Assembly: GCA_036186865.1 (NCBI GenBank) | Contig: AP025043.1 | Location: 37,388,539 to 37,452,538, forward strand | DNA length: 64,000 bases | Reading direction: 5' to 3' | Source: Eustoma russellianum | Taxonomy: Eukaryota > Streptophyta > Magnoliopsida > Gentianales > Gentianaceae | Shown: positions 32,360 through 43,174 of the stretch, piece by piece | How positions within the stretch are numbered: position 1 is the stretch's first letter | Layout of the letters: each line of letters begins with the position of its first letter | The notes under the pieces: generated by a model | The model's input: the letters and a program-made list of their open reading frames with translations, nothing else | Told to the model about the DNA's origin: nothing | The model's database searches: none | Translations under genes and position numbers: made by a program

Positions 32360-32700
32360 TCTATAACTACTTAAAATCATTAAAAACGAAATAGGAAGAA
32401 AAACTAACCGGGGAAGAGAGGTCACCGGAGAACTTGACGGCAGTTGCGCAGAATTTCGCGGGGGGAGGGAGGGAGATTTCACCGGGAGAGGAGAGGGAGA
32501 TTTCGCCAGGGTGGGGGAGAGTTTTCGCGGGGGAGGGAAATGGGAAAGAAGAAGGGGGATTTCAGGTTTAAGTTCGAAATTTTGCGACGAAATAGCGATG
32601 GAAGTTCGTCGCTATTACTGTGTCGTCGCTATTTCATATGTCGTCGTTATTTCAAATTTGCGACAACATGTTTCGTCAGTAAATCGTCGGTGCCTTCAGT
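32360..32700 (-). promoter_or_regulatory. CACTA-1 Ptta gene first exon and promoter with terminal-type motifs
   Basis: The minus strand has a donor-like GTTAGT near 32409 after a G-rich leader (32410-32570). Upstream, 32578-32690 holds TTTCGTCGTCGC-type copies (TTCGTCGCTATT, GTCGTCGCTATTTC), the same core as the subterminal repeats. CACTA-2 has the matching block at 50425-50540. Autoregulation by the DNA-binding transposase would be the obvious reading. Confidence 0.55.
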
Positions 32701-32821
32701 ATTGAAAAAAAATACAAAATATAAAGTACTTATAGACACACATTATGTATATACATGTGTATAAGAACATCAACACATACACACTTTCACATAAAAAGGT
32801 GCATAAAAATTTTGACTAACA

Positions 32822-35800
32822 TCAATCTTCATTGTCATCCGCATCCTCATACGCATCTTTATTTTCATCTTCATTTTCATCTTCATCCACATGCTTGTCG
32901 TCCTCTTCATCCTCGTATTCGTCTTCGCCTACATCTTCAATATTGTCAGCCAGTTGTATGTTGAGATGAATTTCGATGAAACCGCCATTGGGGTCATTTA
33001 GAGGGAGGTTGTGCAGTTCAACATGTGTCGTATCCACAACGTGCGGGTTTTCTTCTTGAAATGCGGCATCCATGCCATCTGAACCTGGCTGGATACTGAC
33101 ATCAAACTTGCTCGAATTCACTTTGCACACGGCTAGCCAGTCTTTTGAGCTCGCATTCATCCTCGTCGTCGGATACGATAGATAGTACACTTGGGACGCT
33201 TGACTAGCCAAAACGAATGGATCGTACTTTCTGTACCGTCGCCCTTGGCGTATGTCTACCAACTTATATCGGTCGTGAATCTTTGTGCCAGCGCGATATC
33301 CTTGCCGAGTTGGACCGTACTATTCTCATTTGAATAGCACCACCCGTTTTATAAGCAATGTGGGATATTCGAGCTCAATGATGTCAGTAATGTAGCCGTA
33401 TAAGTCATCCTCGTCCGGGCTATTGTCATACCGCTTTACACACACTCCGCTGTTCTCCGACGATTTTCGGCTGGCATGGGAGACTGTGTGTAATCTATAA
33501 CCGTTCACAAAATACATGTCATAGCGCGTGACTCTGTTCAATGGACCCTCGACTACTGATGTCAGAATGTAACCGTACTCTTCGTCAGCCTGATGACCTT
33601 TGCTCGCCCGTAAAACGACAAGTATACATCAGCGGGGCAATAAATGCATATCACATGACGTACACGTAACCAGCAAGTATGTAAACTTACATGCCATATG
33701 AACCAATCAGCAAACTTGGCATCTAACTCATTGTTTATTGCATCGCTCGATATACCCGGTGAACGTTCTTGCAATAAATCAACAAACAAGCTGAAGCAAA
33801 TTACGAATGAGTACCCTGTATACCTTTGTAATATAATGGATAGAGTAGCGCAAGGTATTTACAAATTAAAATTGGATATCGTTTATACCTCTGGAAACGG
33901 TCAACTTGACGGCAGTTGCGCAGAACATAAGAATGAGCAATCTTCAGATCGTTGTCCCCCAATATCATTTCCTTTCCCTGTCCGTGAAATCTGATTGGAT
34001 GTGTGAATATCGGGAGGACACCGGATCTGGAAATGCCGTCGTCGTTCCGGGGAACATCTCTGCACCTCGATGGGACATCTGGCTCGAAGTAATAAGACAA
34101 GAAAGTCGAGGCTTCCTCCGTCAGGTAGGCATTGCACATCGAGGCCTCGACTTTCACCTTGTTCTTGATGTTCAGCTTCAAATGCTTGAGATATCTGTTC
34201 ATATAGTGAATATCTGTTCAAATGCTTGCGCTTAAACACATAAGAACGTCACATAATAAATAAGAGTACCTCTCGAACGGATACATCCACCTGTACTGAA
34301 TAGGACCACCAACACGTGCCTCGTACGGTAGATGAACTGGCAGGTGTTCCATTGAATCAAAGAAGGCCGGAGGGAATACAGTTTCCAGCTTGCATATGAT
34401 CACTGGGATTTCGCCCTCCAGACTTGACATATCATTCGCCCTGAATCTCGTGGATGTAAGACATCTGAAGAACAGACTCATCTTGGTAAGTTATTCCCAT
34501 ACATTGGTTGGAAGCAGCTCGCGGAATGCAATGGGCATCAACCGTTGCATGAACACGTGATAGTCGTGGCTCTTCATCCCGTGCAAACCGCGTTTATTCA
34601 CGTCGATGTTCTTCGACAGGTTCGAAACATGGCCGCCATAATTCTAGCCATCCCCAGCCACGCTAACAACGCACTGACCTGCTCCGCAGTCAGCGTGTAC
34701 GAGGACTTCGGCATGTAGGATATGCCAACGGGATACAGCTCTGGTCGTATTTTGAGGTCGCGCATATCAAGTCATGCCTTCAAATTGTTTTTTGTTTTTC
34801 CAGGCACATTCAGCACTATATTGAAAATGTTGTCAAACACGTTCTTCTCAATGTGCACGACATCCAGGTTGTGTCGGATCATATTTCTCTTCCAACACGG
34901 AAGCTCCTAGAATATGCTTCTCTTCTTCCACCCGATACAGTCACGGGCCAGGTATGCGTTGTGGCTGCTGTCCGGATCATCAGCGACCCTCACGAATCCA
35001 CAACTGTCTATCTCCTCCAACACCTCCGCACCCGTGAGAAGCTTGGGCTTCGTGTCCTTATCGACGATGCCAGGCATGAACGTCGTCACGTTCTTTCTGT
35101 ATAAATGACGTCTAGTCAGGAACTTCCTATGACTGTCGAACCAGCAAATCTTACGTCCATGTTTCAAGGACAACGTCTTCGCTTGCTTCATGCAGCAAGG
35201 GCAAGCGTATTTCCCCTCTGTGCTCCACCCTGACAACATATAATAAGCCGGGAAATCGCTGATCGTCCACATCAGCGCAGCGCGTAGCTGGAAGTTTTGT
35301 TTGGTCGATACATCGAACGTCTCCACGCCAAACTCTCACAACAACTTCAGCTCCTGTATCAATGGCTGCAGGTATAAGTCGATCTTCTGTTTCGGATTCC
35401 TAGGCCCCGGTGTGATCACAGTCAAGAACATGTACCGCTTCTTCATGCACATCCAAGGTGGTAGATTGTACGGCGTCACGATGACAGGCCACGACGAATA
35501 CTGCTCTCTCGACTATCCGAACAGGTTGAACCCGTCGGTGCATAATCCCAACCTAACGTTCCTTGTCTCAGACGAAAAACCCGGATGTGTCGCATCGAAC
35601 GTCCTCCAAGCTTCGCCATCTGATGGATGGCACATTTCACCGTCTTTCGTGTAGTGCTCTGCGTGCCACCTCATCTGGCTAGCTGTGGCACCGGATGCGT
35701 AGAGCCTCTGCAGTCTAGGGGCAAGAGGTAAATAGTAGAAATGCTTTCTTGGCACGTTCCGGTTTCTTTTGTTCGTTATCCACTTGCGTGTCCCACAGAC

Positions 35801-36592
35801 CCTGCACTTGTCTTTATCCTCGTTGATGCCCCAGTATATGATGCACCCCTCCGAACAACAATCGATCTTCTGAACCGGCAGTCCTAACGCCTGCAGCTGT
35901 TTCTTCGTCGAATAAAAACTGTCGACCATCGTGTTCCCTTCGGGAAGAGATTCCCTCATCAGCTGACACATCCCATCGTACAATCTCTCCGTCATGCGGT
36001 GCTCCGTCTTCATGCTCGTCATCCGACCGATCATACACATCTGTGTGTGACTACCATAACCGGGATACAGCGGCGTGTTGGCGGTGTTCAGCATCTCAAA
36101 AAACTGTCTCGCTTGAGGGTTCGGATCTTCCTCCACGAATATACGCGGCTGTTCATCCGGATCCTATGCACATTCGTACCCGACATGCATATCTAAGTAC
36201 TGCTCTCCCGTAAATGCGCCGACGGCTGAGTCTTGCACCATCTGCACGTATGGGTTATAAGATCCCTTGCCTATTTCTTCAACATCAACCTGACCTAGTC
36301 CCCCTTCGACGTGAACAGTTGCAGATGTAGACGCCCCCTCATAGTCGCTGTGGCAGTACCATGTATGGTAATTGTGCACGAAACCTTGTTTAAATAAGTG
36401 AACCCTCACGTCACCTGGATGCATATATTTACAGTTCTTGTATTTCTTACACGGACATCTAATCTGTGTTTCACTTTCATTGCTCGTCGCAAAATCCACA
36501 AATTCTTCGAGACCTTCAACAAATCTAAAACTCCACTCCTTGTTGTTTACTCTCTCGTACATCCACTTTCTATCGCTCCTCCTCAGATCCAT
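32822..36592 (-). pseudogene. tnp2: CACTA-1 TNP2 transposase gene
   Basis: It starts MDLRRSDRKWMYERVNN. The N-terminal transposase-associated domain has CPCKKYKNCKY (one Cys of CPCKKC lost) and GFVHNYHTWYCHSD. The tnp2 core follows: GLCTDGFNLFG, FQLRAALMWTISDFPAY and LYRKNVTTFMPG. The DUF4218-like part (HLPVHLPYEARVGGPIQYRW) and DUF4216-like C-terminus end in an Asp/Glu-rich tail. Introns are placed at 34269-34195, 33888-33791 and 33690-33607; the last acceptor is ACGG where CACTA-2 has ACAG. A TAG near 36165 and several frame breaks inactivate it. Confidence 0.85.
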
Positions 36593-37320
36593 TTTCTCGC
36601 TATAACTTCAAAATAACAGCAACTATCTTTTCTCGGTGTGGAAAACCTCAAAATCCCACACAATAAGATATCTTCCTTCTATATTTTCGTTGAAAAGTGA
36701 TGATTTATGTGTTTGAAATGGGAGAAGAATGGGAGAAGAGTGGAAGAAGAAAGATGGTTTTATGGTTCTCAGCCTGCAATATTACCGACGTCTTAGCGAC
36801 GCTATAGCGACGACCAAGAAACACAAATACTGACGCTTAAAAAGAAACAAACAATCACAAATACCGACGACTTAGCGACGCTCAGCGACGAAACACGTCG
36901 TATGGTGTGCGTTTATTAATGTTTGCATTCATTGCTTACCGACGCTTTACCGATGAAATAGCGACGCACGACGTCTCTTCACACCATACGATGCGTTTCG
37001 TCGCTGTAAGCGTCGCTAAGGCGTCGCTATACAGTACCAACGGCATTGTCCGCACAGTGCCCGAGTGTTCTTACCGACGCTTTACCGACAAAATTGCAAC
37101 GCACGACGTATCTTCACACCATACGATGCGTTTCGTCGCTGTTTGCGTCACTATGCGGCAGTGTCTGCACAGTGCCCGACTGTTACAACTTACAATGCAT
37201 TTACGTCGCTAAGTCGTCGCTTTGTCGTCGTTGAATTCCCCTATATAAACAGCATCCTACCGTGACTCCCATTATATAGAAAACAAAATCTCCTTTCTAA
37301 TCATATAAAAAGACACAAAT
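36593..37320. promoter_or_regulatory. Divergent promoter between CACTA-1 TNP2 and alpha
   Basis: Dense CGACG motifs (36785-37230) include two copies of a module with ACCGACGCTTTACCGA, GCACGACGT.TCTTCACACC and GCGTTTCGTCGCTG (from about 36945 and 37071). CACGTCGTATGGTGTG at 36893 is a near reverse complement of CACACCATACGATGCG at 36981. TATATAAA at 37242-37249 lies 72 bp before the alpha start codon. The same layout is present in CACTA-2. Confidence 0.65.
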
Positions 37321-37677
37321 ATGGTTCGTAGTAAAGCACATGCACGACGTGGTAGTGGTTGTACATACCCAAGACGGCCTATTCAACCACCCGCACCTAC
37401 AGCGGTTCCTCCACAACCACAAGCACTCCCACAGGCTGACTCCTCTGAACCCACTGTGCAGGGGCCAAGTCGGCAAGAGGATCGCCAAATTGGCGATCCT
37501 CGTGTAGAAATACAAGAGCTGTGGAAAACAGTGGATGACCTGAGGGAGGTGATTACGCAACAGAATGAGCGTCTCCACTACCTGGACACAAGGCAGATGC
37601 AGATGAAATCCAAAGCTGCACAGCTGAAGGCGTGCACGGAGAGTGTTGCTACTCTCTATTCGGATGACGAACAGTGA
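37321..37677 (+). CDS. CACTA accessory gene alpha (118 aa), CACTA-1 copy
   Basis: I know of no family for this protein. It is intronless, with TATA 72 bp upstream. The N-terminus is basic (MVRSKAHARRGSG), residues 20-50 are Pro/Gln-rich, about 60-100 is a heptad-like coiled coil (EIQELWKTVDDLREVI), and the end is ESVATLYSDDEQ. CACTA-2 has the orthologous gene at 55007 with a nonsense codon. It is a paralogue of beta (38298): same basic start, Pro-rich linker, helix and VATLxSDDE tail. It lacks four residues (LRRL-type) present in the CACTA-2 copy. It could be a DNA-binding or anti-silencing helper; that is inference. Confidence 0.7.
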   Translation: MVRSKAHARRGSGCTYPRRPIQPPAPTAVPPQPQALPQADSSEPTVQGPSRQEDRQIGDPRVEIQELWKTVDDLREVITQQNERLHYLDTRQMQMKSKAAQLKACTESVATLYSDDEQ

Positions 37678-38297
37678 ACGACTCCTCTCCGCTATTCATT
37701 TAGATTTTTTTTCAATTTTTCCTTATGTATTTTGTAATTTATAATTCTATATTAATGAAGTTTTTTTTAATCATCGCTTTCGTTTTCTTAATTTAAACAC
37801 GTGTTTAATCCCTTACGAATCTCGACGACGCTAAAAGACAGACGACGCTAAAATACAAACGAAATGTGGTTCGAAAAAATTTTGGACGACTAATTCACCG
37901 ACTAAACAGCGACTATATACCGACGAAACTTAATACAACGACGAGAACCTAATAACCGACGAATTTATTATCGGTGTTTGAATTTAGCGACGCTTTACTG
38001 ACGAACTAGCAACGCACGACGTCTCTTCACACCATACGACGCATTTCGTCACTACGGCGTCGCTAAGGCGTTGCTATTCAGTCCCAACGGCAGTGTCTGC
38101 ACAGCGCCCGATGGTTACAACGTACGAGAATTTACGTCGCTAAGTCGTCGCTAATTCAAACGAAGTGTCATGCCCGCACATCTTCCGGTGTTAACTAACG
38201 GGAAAAAAGTTCGTCGCGGATTAGTCGCTATGTCATCGCTTTGTTTACCTATATATATGACCCCACAGCTTTACATGTCATAAACAAAATACAAAGT
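37678..38297 (+). promoter_or_regulatory. CACTA-1 alpha 3' flank and beta promoter
   Basis: After the alpha stop, GAACGACTCCTCTCCGCT and a T-rich stretch with TTTGTAATTTATAA form the 3' UTR; the beta stop is followed by a similar sequence. 37820-38240 has many CGACGAA copies and a third copy of the module with GCACGACGTCTCTTCACACC and TTTCGTCACTACGGCGTCGC. TATATATAT at 38250 precedes the beta start by 48 bp. Confidence 0.65.
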
Positions 38298-38591
38298 ATG
38301 CCTCGTCGTTATAAAACAACCCCAAGGCGTGGAGGGGCAAACAATGCACCTCCACAACGGACTCCTCCTCAACCACAATGGCCTCCTCCTCAGCCACAAC
38401 CCCAAGAAATGCGGGAACAACAGATCAATTTCAGTACAATTATAGTAAACATGCAGCAGCAGTCGAGGAAACTGCACGTCATGAACAGAAGGCTGCGCAA
38501 GTGGAAAGTCAAATATTACAATCTAAAGCGCCTCCTCAAAGAGTTCGCAGAGAATGTGGCGGCCACTCTTTCTTCCGATGACGAAGAGTGA
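38298..38591 (+). CDS. CACTA accessory gene beta (97 aa), CACTA-1 copy
   Basis: It starts MPRRYKTTPRRGGANN. The basic N-terminus is followed by a Pro/Gln-rich linker (residues 18-40), then an amphipathic helix rich in Arg, Lys, Leu and Gln (NMQQQSRKLHVMNRRLRKWK) and the signature LKRLLKEFAENVAATLSSDD plus EE. The start at 38298 is chosen over the upstream in-frame ATG at 38241 because CACTA-2 starts at the matching MPRR and the TATA box lies between the two ATGs. The frame is intact although the element's transposase is dead. Function unknown. Confidence 0.7.
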   Translation: MPRRYKTTPRRGGANNAPPQRTPPQPQWPPPQPQPQEMREQQINFSTIIVNMQQQSRKLHVMNRRLRKWKVKYYNLKRLLKEFAENVAATLSSDDEE

Positions 38592-39181
38592 ACGGCCCCT
38601 CTCCGCTTCTCTTTTAGATTTCTTTTTTTAATTTTTCGTATTCATAATGTAAAATTTTATTACTAAACGAATAAATTTTTTTTCCCAATCACCGTTTTCT
38701 TTTTTCTTAATTCATACACGTGTTTAATCCTCGACGAATCTGCGATGACACAGCGACAAATCGGAATACGAACGAAAAGTAAAACAAAACATTTGTGACA
38801 CGCGGGTTTCATTGACAAAAAACCGACGAAACACAACGACGAGAACCTACTAATCGACGAATTTATTTCGAAGTTTATCTGTGTTCTGGAATTTTAGCGA
38901 CACAATAGCGACGATATAGCAACGAAACGCTACAAACTAAATAGCGACGAACAAAACACACAGAGTAGCGACAAACCACCGACAAAACACCGACGAAATT
39001 GTAACGAAAGGATTAACCTGATTACTTTTTTGTTAGCGACAATGCATTTCATCGTAGTTTCGTCGCAATCAACGACGAAAATGCATGTATCGCAATTTCG
39101 TCACAAATTACCGCCGAAACACTGACATACCTTGTTTCGTCGGTGATTTTTTCGTCGCAAAATCAAATTCTATTTGTGGTG
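38592..39181. repeat. CACTA-1 beta 3' flank and right subterminal repeats
   Basis: 38592-38720 mirrors the alpha 3' flank (CTCTCCGCTTCTCTTTTAGA, then CACGTGTTTAATCC). 38740-39170 carries repeated AGCGACGA, CCGACGAAA and TTTCGTCGC cores up to the terminus TTTGTGGTG. Confidence 0.75.
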
Positions 39182-39855
39182 CAAGTACTATATGTCAACT
39201 ACTTGACAAATGAACCGGCTTTATATTAACAAACTTCCTCTTAACCCAGTGGTTTGCCACCTTATTCCATGTAATCCTTATCCACCAGAGTTCAATTCCA
39301 AGGTGGTTAGAATTTTTTTTTCTTTTCTTTCTTTCTCCAGCTCCTCACGGTTCCTGCCTCTCTTTTTTCTTCTATTCTTTTTTTGTTTTCCTTCTCTATC
39401 TCGGGAACCTCTCCTCCTATCAGCGATCATCGACCCCACCATGTTATTTGCTGCTCATCTCAACAATAATTTATGTATGTACACACAGATTAGATACATT
39501 CATTATAGCTAATTCAACTAACTCAACATCTACCTTTTGTATCATATAGATTCTTCATAAAAGTGTGGCCTCTTGTTTTTTTGTGGGGGTTGTGTGTTTG
39601 GTTTTGGGATTTTGGAATATATTTATTATTTATAAAGAATTTCTCATTAGGTTTACAGTTTTATTAAGATTTCTTTTCCTATTATACCAATTTTTATGGT
39701 TATATATATGTTTCACACTCTAATATGTATATATCTCTTTCTATAATTATCATCTAACAAGTTTGTGCATGGTAATCATCTATCTAATTTATTTTCTTTA
39801 ATTACCCTTTTTGTTTCCGTGTATAACAGAAATCGAACGGTTGCTTCAAGCAAAT
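39182..39855. other. Intergenic DNA between CACTA-1 and copia D
   Basis: It begins with the second half of the direct repeat flanking CACTA-1 (39184-39243). The rest is AT- and T-rich without a supported gene. The left copia D target copy CAAAT is at 39851-39855. Confidence 0.6.
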
Positions 39856-40460
39856 TGTTAAATTTCGAATGATCATAACAATCATCAGGAATCATTCAAG
39901 AAGAATTCGTAAGCGAAGGAATGACGAGATGCAGAGCTTAGAGAATTGCATAAGTGCAGGAAGATGAAGACTATTTTCTCTCATTGAATTCTGTCTAGCT
40001 ACAACAAACATATATACAACGAAAATAACTGCCATGTGTGTATTTACAATCAAGGACTTCAATTACTCTTAACTACATACTACTTAAAAGGACATTCTTG
40101 TCTAATCACCTACATAACCGCCTCAACTCTTCCTTGTTCGATCTGTGCACGCAACTGCACCAAGCTGCACTTCTGCACCATCCAGACGCGCTTTGCTCAC
40201 CATCTCATTGTCAATGAGCACGTGTTCTTCATTGCTAATAACTGCTTCCAATTCGTCACTCTTCCTTTCTTTACCAACACACTTGGCACATGTGTGCCAT
40301 TCATGCATATTGCCAAGTTGGCACGCTCCTGCCCTTGGCACATCGTCATCCTTGGCACGCTCATGTCAAGGCATGTTGATGACCCTTGGCACGCTCCTAC
40401 CCTTGGCATGCCACTGACTCATTGTACGTTGGCACTTGGTGTATTCCTTGAACTTCAACA
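39856..40460 (-). repeat. Copia D 3' LTR
   Basis: It matches 45168-45769. The purine-rich strand of CCCCCTCTCAAGCC at 40461 is the polypurine tract. 40270-40440 holds repeated CCCTTGGCACGCTCCTG-like units, also present in the 5' LTR. Confidence 0.93.
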
Positions 40461-41283
40461 CCCCCTCTCAAGCCATGCTTAGAGTAAATGTTAATCACAC
40501 CCAATGCCCTTAACAACTCCATCTGCCTCTTGTGATCCATGGCCTTGGTAAGAATATCTGCAAGCTGCATGTCTGTACGCACGGGCATCAACTTGACTGT
40601 TCCATCCTGCACTTTGTCCCGAGTGATGTGGCAGTCTATTTCAATATGTTTCGTCTGTTCATGGAATACGGGATTTTCAGCTATATGTATGGCACTCTTA
40701 CTATCGTAAAAGATCTCTACTGGTCTCTGCTCCCCTAACTTCAGGTCATCAGCCAGATGTAGCAGCCACTGGACTTCGCAAACAAGCTTGTCAATGCCAT
40801 ATACTCTGCTTCTGCCGAGGACTTGGAGACGGTTGTTTGCTTTTTGGCCTTCCATGACACCAATGAATCCCCCAAAAATACACAAAAACCTGTAGTTGAC
40901 CTCCTAGTCTCTGAGCACCCAGCCCAATCCGAATCCACATAAGCCTTCAACCTCAAATTGGTGCCCCTAGCATACAAAAGTCCTTGTCCTACACTCCCTT
41001 TCAAGTATCTAAGCAACCTGTGGGCTGCTTTCAAGTGGTTAGCCGTGGGGCAGTCAAGAAATTGGCTTAACTGCTGAACTGGAAACGAAATGTCTGGCCT
41101 CGTAATGGTTAAATAGATCAACTTCCCTATCAGACTTCTGTAAGCTGGTACATCATCAATCAGCTCTGAATCACCATGTGTTAATTTCAAGTTGACTTCC
41201 ATAGGTGTTCTTACAGGCTTAGCTCCCATGAAGCCTGTATGCTCAAGCAGCTCCAACGTATACTTTCGTTGATTCAATACCAA
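40461..41283 (-). pseudogene. Copia D RNase H domain
   Basis: 41283-40741 reads LNQRKYTLELLEHTGFMGAK, YRSLIGKLIYLTITRPDISF, YVDSDWAGCSETRRSTTGFC and WKAKKQTTVSKSSAEAEYMA. A frame change near 40790 leads to EVQWLLHLADDLKLGEQ, EQTKHIEIDCHITRDK and LADILTKAMDHKR. The last residues run into the LTR. One or two small indels separate it from a working domain. Confidence 0.9.
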
Positions 41284-43136
41284 CCCCCCTGTGACCTAGC
41301 TACTTCAATTCCCAGGAAGTACCAAAGGTCACCAAGATCTTTGATCCTGAATGTAGCATGCAGCTGAGACTTGATCTTGTGAATAGGATCCATGTCAGAA
41401 TAGGCCAGTATTATATCGTCCACATATACCAACAATTTTAACGAATAATCCGATGTTGATTTTAAAAACAGCGTGTAATCTGTTTTAGATTGAACAAAAC
41501 CCACTGAGGTCAAGTAATTCGTCAACTTAACGTTCCACTCCCTATTTGCTTGTTTAAGTCCATATAACGACTTGTGCAGCTTATAGACCAGATTCTTATT
41601 GGACAGCCTTAGTCCAGGTGGTGGAGTCATATATATTTCTTCATGGAGATCTCCATGAAGAAAGGCATTATTCACGTCCAGCTGCTGTAAATGCCACCCC
41701 TTGCTAGCTGCTAGTGCCAACACACATCGTACAGTGGTCATCTTGGCCACTAGTGCAAATGTATCTTGATAATCAAGCCCGTATTGCTGAGTGTACCCCT
41801 TCGCTACCAATCTCGCTTTATGCCTCTCAACTGTGCCATCCTGCTTGTACTTAATCTTGTACACCCATCTACAACCAATGGGTTGTTTATTCTTGGGCAA
41901 TGGTACCAAGGACCATGAATCGTTTTCCTCCAATGCTTTAAGCTCTGCCTGCATAGCTTGTTGCCACTCAAGGCAACTGGCTTCCTCTGAATAAGACTTA
42001 GGCTCAGTAAACACATTAGTATTTAAAACATAAGATCTATACTTAGGTGCCAAATGATCAAGAGAAAAGACTCTGTGAAGGTGATGTGGACTACTTGTGT
42101 TAGAATGAATGGAACTGTGCATAGGAGTGGTGAATTGGTTACAACAATAATCACTCAGATAAGCTGGAGTACGCTTTTCCCGAATGGGTCTGGAAGGGCA
42201 AGCAATTGGTAGACACACATCAATGCAAGTAATGGGGTGCTCAGCAGTTGTAGGCATGTTCATTTGTATTGGATCATTAGAGTAACTGGACGAACTGGGG
42301 GGTGACTGATGATCAAGGTTATGTTGGACAGTGTCATGTGATTGAGGAAGGCGGTCAGGCATGAGTGGAGATTGATCACGGCTAGGAATCGAAGGATCAG
42401 GAACGAGTGTGGCTGGGTCACGGGCATATTCTGTGCTCGGAATCGAAGGGTCGGGTATGGATGTGTTAACTGGCATATGAACTGGATTGTTTGAGGTTGA
42501 CATGGGGAAGACGTTCTCTTCGAAATACACATCTATTGATACTAAAATATCCTTGGACTCAATGTCCTGCAGTATATATCCTTTAGTGGTATGTGATACA
42601 CCAAGGAACACACATCTCCTAGCTCTAAGATCGAACTTTCTCTTGTCAGGTCTGGTGTCTGTAGAGTAAGCAAGGCAACCGAAGACTCTTAGTTCCCGGT
42701 ACAATGGGGACTTGTTGTATAGTATTTCATACGGGGTTTTTTCAGAAATGACAGGGGAAGGAGTAATGTTAATCAAGTAAGCAGCGTGTTGAATACAAAA
42801 TCCCCAAAATTGTATAGGTAATCCGGCATGGAACCTCAAAGCTCTAGCCACATTCAACAAGTGTTGATGCTTCCTTTCAACTATTCTATTTTGTTGAGGA
42901 GTATACACACAACTGGTTTGGTGAATTATACCCCTAGATGCATAAAACTCATCCAACTTGAATTCCAGTCCATTGTCACTCCTGATAACCTTCACATTGG
43001 AATTAAATTGCACAGATACAAAAACACAAAAGCTTTGTATTATTTTCTTTACCTCGGCCTTACTCCTCATCAAGTATACCCAACAGAACCTACTGTAATC
43101 ATCCACAATTGTTAGAAAGTAACATTGATGAAACAT
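41274..43136 (-). pseudogene. Copia D integrase core and reverse transcriptase (620-codon open frame)
   Basis: It is uninterrupted from CYFLTIVDDYSRFCWVYL through IRSDNGLEFK and QQNRIVERKHQHLLNVAR (integrase acids) to VFGCLAY and CVFLGVSHTTKGY, a Ser/Pro-rich linker, then RT with WSLVPLPKNKQPIGCRWVYK, LDVNNAFLHGDLHEEIYM and LLVYVDDIILAYSD. It ends LGDLWYFLGIEVARSQGG and then a frame change. It is the best-preserved coding stretch of any retrotransposon here, but a frameshift near 43180 cuts it from protease. Confidence 0.92.
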
Positions 43137-43174
43137 AGTGGGGTGCTTATAGGGTCCCCATATATCAGTATGAA

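Larger units (their letters stand above)
28697..39181 (-). mobile_element. CACTA-1: En/Spm-type DNA transposon (10.5 kb), inactivated
   Basis: The left end is (C/G)ACCACAAAAA and the right end reversed is CACCACAAATAG; the first base is G here, where CACTA-2 has C. Flanking triplets CCA and CAA suggest a 3-bp target duplication with one change. The layout is a Ptta/En/Spm-like gene and TNP2 on the minus strand, then small genes alpha and beta on the plus strand, with GCGACGAA-type repeats at both ends and between genes. TNP2 and the Ptta gene are broken, so the element could move only with help. Confidence 0.88.

Noticed and set aside
31892..32374. Long proline-rich frames on the plus strand and glycine/tryptophan-rich frames on the minus strand
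   Set aside because: They exist in every frame because the C-rich minisatellite contains no stop codons; there is no conserved counterpart in CACTA-2.
33906..34235. 109-codon plus-strand frame, also open in CACTA-2 (51696-52025)
   Set aside because: Antisense to TNP2 exon 2 and its intron; conservation is explained by the sense strand.
40036..40482. 148-codon plus-strand frame in the copia D LTR, with a 166-codon counterpart at 45348-45848
   Set aside because: Open in both LTRs only because the LTRs are near-identical; repeated GGCACGCTCC text and no motif.
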